Shown here: positions 5,978 through 9,369 of the stretch, piece by piece
Layout: each line of letters starts with the position of its first letter
Position numbering within the stretch: the first letter of the stretch is position 1
NCBI GenBank assembly: GCA_028288395.1
Contig: JAQBNV010000311.1
Span: forward strand, 1 to 9,369
Direction of reading: 5' to 3'
DNA: 9,369 nucleotides
From: Adhaeribacter sp.
GTDB lineage: Bacteria; Bacteroidota; Bacteroidia; Cytophagales; Hymenobacteraceae
Made by a program: the position numbers and the translations under genes
Notes under the pieces: model-generated
What the model was told of the DNA's origin: nothing
The model's input: only the letters and a program-made list of their open reading frames with translations
The model's database searches: none

Positions 5978-7495
5978 CTAATCTACGTTATCGTGTAAAA
6001 ATTTATTATCTCCCAGAATATCATTGTCATCGCTTAGATTAAACCGAGATATGTTACGGGCCGAAGAAGGCGCTACATTTTCCAAAGCCACATTCCGGCG
6101 TAAATAAGCGGGCACTTCCAGTTTTTCCTTGATGGCTTCGCTGGTAACTTCGCTACTTAACTGCTGCAACCGTTTTCTTCTTTCGGCTGCTTTGGCTTCA
6201 AGGCCCATCCGATCTGCTTCAAAAGTATCCACTTCGATGCGGGTAGGTTCCGGACGTACCGGCTCCTGGTAATCCTGGTTAAAGTTTTTTCCCGGCGAAT
6301 CCAAGTCCATTACCACCCGGGTAGGCTCCGGTTGCTTTTTAACCGGTTCCGGCTGCGGTTGCACCGGGGGCTCAACAGCGCGCGGGGGCGCAGGAGCCGG
6401 AGTTGGCGCTACAGGCTCTTCCCGACGAACAATCGGAGCGGGTTCAAAAATATTAGCCAGCGGATCAGAGTCCAGCGACATAACTTTTTTTGCGGGCTGC
6501 GGACTAACAATGCTGGTACCTTCGCGGGCAAAACCAGTGGCAATCACAGTAACCCGGATACTCTGGCCCAAAGTAGAGTCAATGCCATGACCAAATATTA
6601 CTTCGGCTTCTTCACCGGCTTTGTCCTGGATGTACTCGGTTATTTCGGTCAGCTCGTCCATTTCCAGTTCGGCCTGGTCGCCGGACATAATGGATAATAA
6701 TATCTTCTGCGCGCCGTGGATGTCGGTGTTGTTCAGCAACGGAGAAGACAAGGCTTCTTCGGCTGCCCGTAATGCCCGGTTTTCGCCTTCGGTTGTAGCC
6801 GAACCCATTACCGCTGCGCCGGAATCTTTCATTACCGTTTTAACATCTTCAAAGTCAACGTTTACTTCGGAAGTCACCGTGATAATTTCGGCAATACTTT
6901 TGGCAGCAGTACTCAAGACATTATCGGCTTTGGCAAAAGCCTGACGGATGGGCAGGTTGCCAAACATCTCGCGTAATTTATCGTTCAGAATTACCAGTAC
7001 GGTATCGCAGCTATCGCTTAGTTCCCGAATACCATTATCGGCTTGTACCCGCTTTTTACGACCTTCGAACATGAAGGGAGCCGTTACAATACCTACTGTT
7101 AATATATCAAGATCTTTGGCTACTTTGGCAATAACGGGGGCCGCACCAGTACCAGTACCACCACCCATACCGGCCGTAATAAATACCATTTTGGTATCGT
7201 TACCCAGTAATTCCCGGATTTGTTCTTTGCTTTCCAGCGCCGCTTGTTTTCCCCTTTCCGGATTAGCTCCGGCACCCAACCCTTCGGTCAGGTCTACCCC
7301 AATCTGCAGTTTATTGGGTACGCTACTGCTTTTAAGAGCCTGCGCATCGGTATTGCAAACCACAAACTCAACGTCTTTGATGCCCTGGTTATACATGTGG
7401 TTTACCGCATTGCTGCCGCCTCCGCCCACGCCAATCACCTTTATGATGGACTTAGACTGGGAAGGAATATCAAACTTATAGGATGTAAAAGCCAT
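5978..7495 (-). CDS. ftsZ: Cell division protein FtsZ
   Basis: FtsZ is the tubulin-like GTPase that polymerises into the cytokinetic ring. In this 505-residue protein the N-terminal glycine-rich loop is GVGGGGSNA (22-30), the tubulin signature is GGGTGTG (111-117), and the T7 synergy loop is NVDFEDV (212-218), with D214 and D217 positioned for GTP hydrolysis. The globular core ends near residue 325. A disordered linker follows, rich in Pro and Glu at about 351-392. Residues 460-467 (EVPAYLRR) resemble the canonical IPAFLR-type C-terminal peptide that binds FtsA in other bacteria. The chain continues about 38 residues more and ends in FLHDNVD (499-505), typical of Bacteroidota. The long tail makes it larger than the roughly 380-residue E. 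coli protein. The ATG at 7495 puts a normal leader before the first beta strand; it follows the ftsA stop by 23 bp. It is the last gene before the palindromic terminator. Confidence 0.98.
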   Translation of the reverse strand: MAFTSYKFDIPSQSKSIIKVIGVGGGGSNAVNHMYNQGIKDVEFVVCNTDAQALKSSSVPNKLQIGVDLTEGLGAGANPERGKQAALESKEQIRELLGNDTKMVFITAGMGGGTGTGAAPVIAKVAKDLDILTVGIVTAPFMFEGRKKRVQADNGIRELSDSCDTVLVILNDKLREMFGNLPIRQAFAKADNVLSTAAKSIAEIITVTSEVNVDFEDVKTVMKDSGAAVMGSATTEGENRALRAAEEALSSPLLNNTDIHGAQKILLSIMSGDQAELEMDELTEITEYIQDKAGEEAEVIFGHGIDSTLGQSIRVTVIATGFAREGTSIVSPQPAKKVMSLDSDPLANIFEPAPIVRREEPVAPTPAPAPPRAVEPPVQPQPEPVKKQPEPTRVVMDLDSPGKNFNQDYQEPVRPEPTRIEVDTFEADRMGLEAKAAERRKRLQQLSSEVTSEAIKEKLEVPAYLRRNVALENVAPSSARNISRFNLSDDNDILGDNKFLHDNVD

Positions 7496-7518
7496 GTCTT
7501 GATCTGCTGCTTTAAATA

Positions 7519-8847
7519 TTAGTAGTTTTGTTTATCGTCAAAGTCATCAATAAGCAATCCTTTGGTGCGATCCAAAATCTTTTTAAAGAAATCGCCGCCA
7601 CCCGAGCTTTGTTTATCTTTATTGGGCACCACCCGCTGTTCGTTTGTACGGGTTTCAGATTGTTTCGTCTCGGTATAGCGGGTTAAACGATCGTCCAGCG
7701 AACGGTAACCGGATAATACCAACCCCACCGAAGTAGCATACATGGGGCTTTTAACCGCATCAATTTTGCTTTTACCTAAATGTTCGTTCGGATAACCAAT
7801 ACGGGCATCCAAACCGGTCAGGTATTCAACCAATTGCACCAGATTCTGCAATTGCGAGCCGCCACCCGTTATCACAATACCGGCCGTCAGGCTGCCTGCA
7901 TATCCGCTTCTAACAATTTCGGAGTAAACAAGTTCAATAATTTCTTCCATTCTTGCTTCAATTATAAAAGCAAGATTTTTAAGCGAAATTTCTTTCGGTG
8001 TCCGGTCGCGCAGTCCCGGAATAGAAACTATCTCATTATCAGAGGCTTCATCGGCAATGGCCCGGCCAAATTTCACCTTCAGTTGTTCGGCCTGGTTTTG
8101 CATCACCATGCAGCCTTGCTTAATATCAGAGGTAATAATGTTACCACCAAAAGGCAATACAGCCGCATGGCGGATAATGTTGTCTTTGAAAATAGCCAAA
8201 TCGGTAGTACCACCCCCGATATCAATTAACGCTACCCCAGCTTCCTTTTCTTCTTCACTGAGAACCGACATGCTTGAAGCCAGGGGCTCCAGTATCAGGT
8301 TATCTATTTCCAGACCGGCGCGGTTAATGCATTTATTAATATTGTTGATGGCATTGGATTGAGCCGTAATGATATGGAAGTTTCCTTCTAGCCGTACACC
8401 CGACATGCCAACCGGATCCACAATGCCTTCTTCGTAATCTACCTTATAATCCTGCGGCATAACATGGATGATTTCGCTGCCCGGAGGGGTTACCAACCGG
8501 TACATGTCATTTGTCAGCCGGTTTACATCGTCAATGGTTATTTCCTGCTCGGTTGAAAGACGGGTAATGCTACCGTTGTGCTGTAAGCTTTTTATATGCT
8601 GACCGGCAATACCTACGTTTACGACGCCAATGTTAATCCCCGATTGTTCTTCTGCCTGCTTAATGGCTTTTTTAATAGCATCTACCGTTTTGTCAATATT
8701 ACTTACCAGTCCCCGGACAACACCTTCCGAGACCGCTTTACCCATACCCAGAATCTCGAGTTTGCCAAACTCGTTTTTTCGCCCAACCAACGCACAAATT
8801 TTGGTTGTTCCGATGTCCAGGCCTACTACAATTTTATCGTTTTGCAT
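7519..8847 (-). CDS. ftsA: Cell division protein FtsA
   Basis: FtsA is an actin-like ATPase that tethers FtsZ filaments to the cytoplasmic membrane and recruits later divisome proteins. In this 442-residue protein, phosphate loop 1 is GLDIGTTK (9-16), phosphate loop 2 is DIGGGTTD (209-216), and the adenosine motif is GIVITGGGSQL (323-333). The 1C subdomain spans about 85-165. A variable, polar segment (about 385-417) leads to a C-terminal amphipathic helix, FFKKILDRTKGLLIDDF (420-436), which fits the membrane-targeting sequence; six residues follow it. Length is normal for Bacteroidota. The start is nine bases after the ftsQ stop and the gene ends 23 bp before ftsZ, so the three should be co-transcribed. 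No Shine-Dalgarno is evident, and translation may depend partly on coupling to ftsQ. Confidence 0.97.
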   Translation of the reverse strand: MQNDKIVVGLDIGTTKICALVGRKNEFGKLEILGMGKAVSEGVVRGLVSNIDKTVDAIKKAIKQAEEQSGINIGVVNVGIAGQHIKSLQHNGSITRLSTEQEITIDDVNRLTNDMYRLVTPPGSEIIHVMPQDYKVDYEEGIVDPVGMSGVRLEGNFHIITAQSNAINNINKCINRAGLEIDNLILEPLASSMSVLSEEEKEAGVALIDIGGGTTDLAIFKDNIIRHAAVLPFGGNIITSDIKQGCMVMQNQAEQLKVKFGRAIADEASDNEIVSIPGLRDRTPKEISLKNLAFIIEARMEEIIELVYSEIVRSGYAGSLTAGIVITGGGSQLQNLVQLVEYLTGLDARIGYPNEHLGKSKIDAVKSPMYATSVGLVLSGYRSLDDRLTRYTETKQSETRTNEQRVVPNKDKQSSGGGDFFKKILDRTKGLLIDDFDDKQNY

Positions 8848-8856
8848 ATCTATATT

Positions 8857-9369
8857 TTATTCACAGATGATCTGGTCTTTAAACTCCACGTTCACACGCC
8901 GGTACTTATCCCATCCCATGGCCGGGAGCACCTTCCGGTAAAAGATTAAAATCTTTTTAAATTTTTGTTCAATGTCTTCTGGCTTCCCAAATTCAATGGT
9001 TTCGTTACCAATCTGGGGCAGAAAAGAGACCTTGCCTTTTGCATCAATATGCATCTGGGCAAGTTGGGCTTTCCAAAAGTTGTCTTTTTCGATAAACTTC
9101 AGGAGCGCAAGATACGACTTACCCGTTGAATCCTGAAAAAAACCTTTGCTAATAGCCGGTAAATTTTCGGATTTGGTTATTGGTATAACCCGGGCCGTAA
9201 ATCGGTCGGACAACGGTAGCACGCTTCCATCTTCATCAATGTAAACATCCTTTTCGGAATCGGAATGTATAATTCTGGCAATTGGCCGGTTTTGTTTTAT
9301 TTTTATATTGATGTTGCCCGCTAAATCGCGGTATACCTGAGCATCTTGTACAAATTTATGTGATTTTAT
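8857..9369 (-). CDS. ftsQ: Cell division protein FtsQ, C-terminal part (partial)
   Basis: The frame is open from the window edge at 9369 to a TAA at 8857-8859, giving 170 residues; the cytoplasmic tail, membrane helix and most of the POTRA domain lie outside the window. The visible part begins with SHKFVQDAQVYRDLAGN and continues NINIKIKQNRPIARI, then a DVYIDEDGSVLPLS segment. This is the end of the POTRA domain and the beta-domain entry of Bacteroidota FtsQ, where the conserved RP and the D-x-x-G turn are typical. FtsQ is a bitopic inner-membrane protein whose periplasmic domains link FtsB/FtsL to the divisome. A GTG at 9222 is only an internal codon, not the start, because similarity continues upstream of it. 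Its place directly before ftsA and ftsZ supports the call. Confidence 0.9.
   Translation of the reverse strand: MKSHKFVQDAQVYRDLAGNINIKIKQNRPIARIIHSDSEKDVYIDEDGSVLPLSDRFTARVIPITKSENLPAISKGFFQDSTGKSYLALLKFIEKDNFWKAQLAQMHIDAKGKVSFLPQIGNETIEFGKPEDIEQKFKKILIFYRKVLPAMGWDKYRRVNVEFKDQIICE

Noticed and set aside
6948..7481. 177-residue plus-strand reading frame opposite ftsZ, with neighbouring ones at 6332-6697 and 6621-6944
   Set aside because: They lie wholly antisense to a fully conserved ftsZ, show no recognisable domain, and are shadows of its codon bias.
7780..8229. 149-residue plus-strand frame opposite ftsA, with others at 8057-8362 and 8596-8949
   Set aside because: They are antisense to intact ftsA and ftsQ, have composition typical of shadow frames, and have no start-signal support.
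8857..9222. A short complete gene starting at the GTG at 9222
   Set aside because: The same frame continues upstream to the window edge with FtsQ-like sequence, so the GTG is internal and the gene is partial.
1..9369. tRNA, rRNA, CRISPR array, riboswitch, phage or complete insertion sequence
   Set aside because: I looked on both strands and saw no cloverleaf-like gene, regular spaced repeats, transposase or integrase reading frame, or recognised riboswitch core.

Overview
The window looks like chromosomal DNA from a Bacteroidota bacterium, most likely order Cytophagales (an Adhaeribacter/Hymenobacter/Pontibacter-like lineage). The support is the sdhC-sdhA-sdhB order with a single five-helix cytochrome b subunit, an FtsZ ending in the Bacteroidota-type tail FLHDNVD, a TTG/TAnnTTTG-type promoter, mostly weak Shine-Dalgarno sequences, and a secreted protein whose mature N-terminus reads THIRAGE. 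The genus is inferred from memory of such proteins, not from a search.

Layout. Bases 1-784 (minus) hold the N-terminal 261 codons of a large exported protein with Ig/PKD-like sequence; its end lies outside the window. A 229-bp divergent intergenic region (785-1013) carries a good promoter for the plus-strand operon sdhC (1014-1685), sdhA (1704-3617), sdhB (3738-4523). An AT-rich inverted repeat fills the sdhA-sdhB gap, and a canonical intrinsic terminator (4545-4573) closes the operon. A stand-alone NADPH-dependent FMN reductase family flavoprotein follows (4667-5191).

From 5192 to 5888 there is no intact gene. The stretch is not empty: it contains a cluster of short REP-like hairpins (5266-5326) and, on the minus strand, a decayed fragment of a DUF1080/3-keto-disaccharide hydrolase-type gene (about 5400-5719) with in-frame stops and a probable frameshift. 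It ends in a perfect 30-bp-arm palindrome (5889-5950) that serves as the terminator of the following minus-strand operon.

From 5978 to 9369 the minus strand carries the end of the division and cell wall (dcw) cluster: ftsQ (partial, cut by the window edge), ftsA and ftsZ, tightly spaced and transcribed toward lower coordinates. FtsQ is the divisome membrane protein, FtsA the actin-like membrane anchor, and FtsZ the tubulin-like ring GTPase.

The two main modules, menaquinone-linked succinate oxidation/fumarate reduction and cell division, are ordinary housekeeping genes. I see no new defence, mobile or biosynthetic system. The less ordinary signals are in the gaps: the gene fossil with its neighbouring hairpins, the repeat inside the sdh operon, and the very long perfect terminator palindrome. 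The FtsZ tail arrangement is also worth a look.
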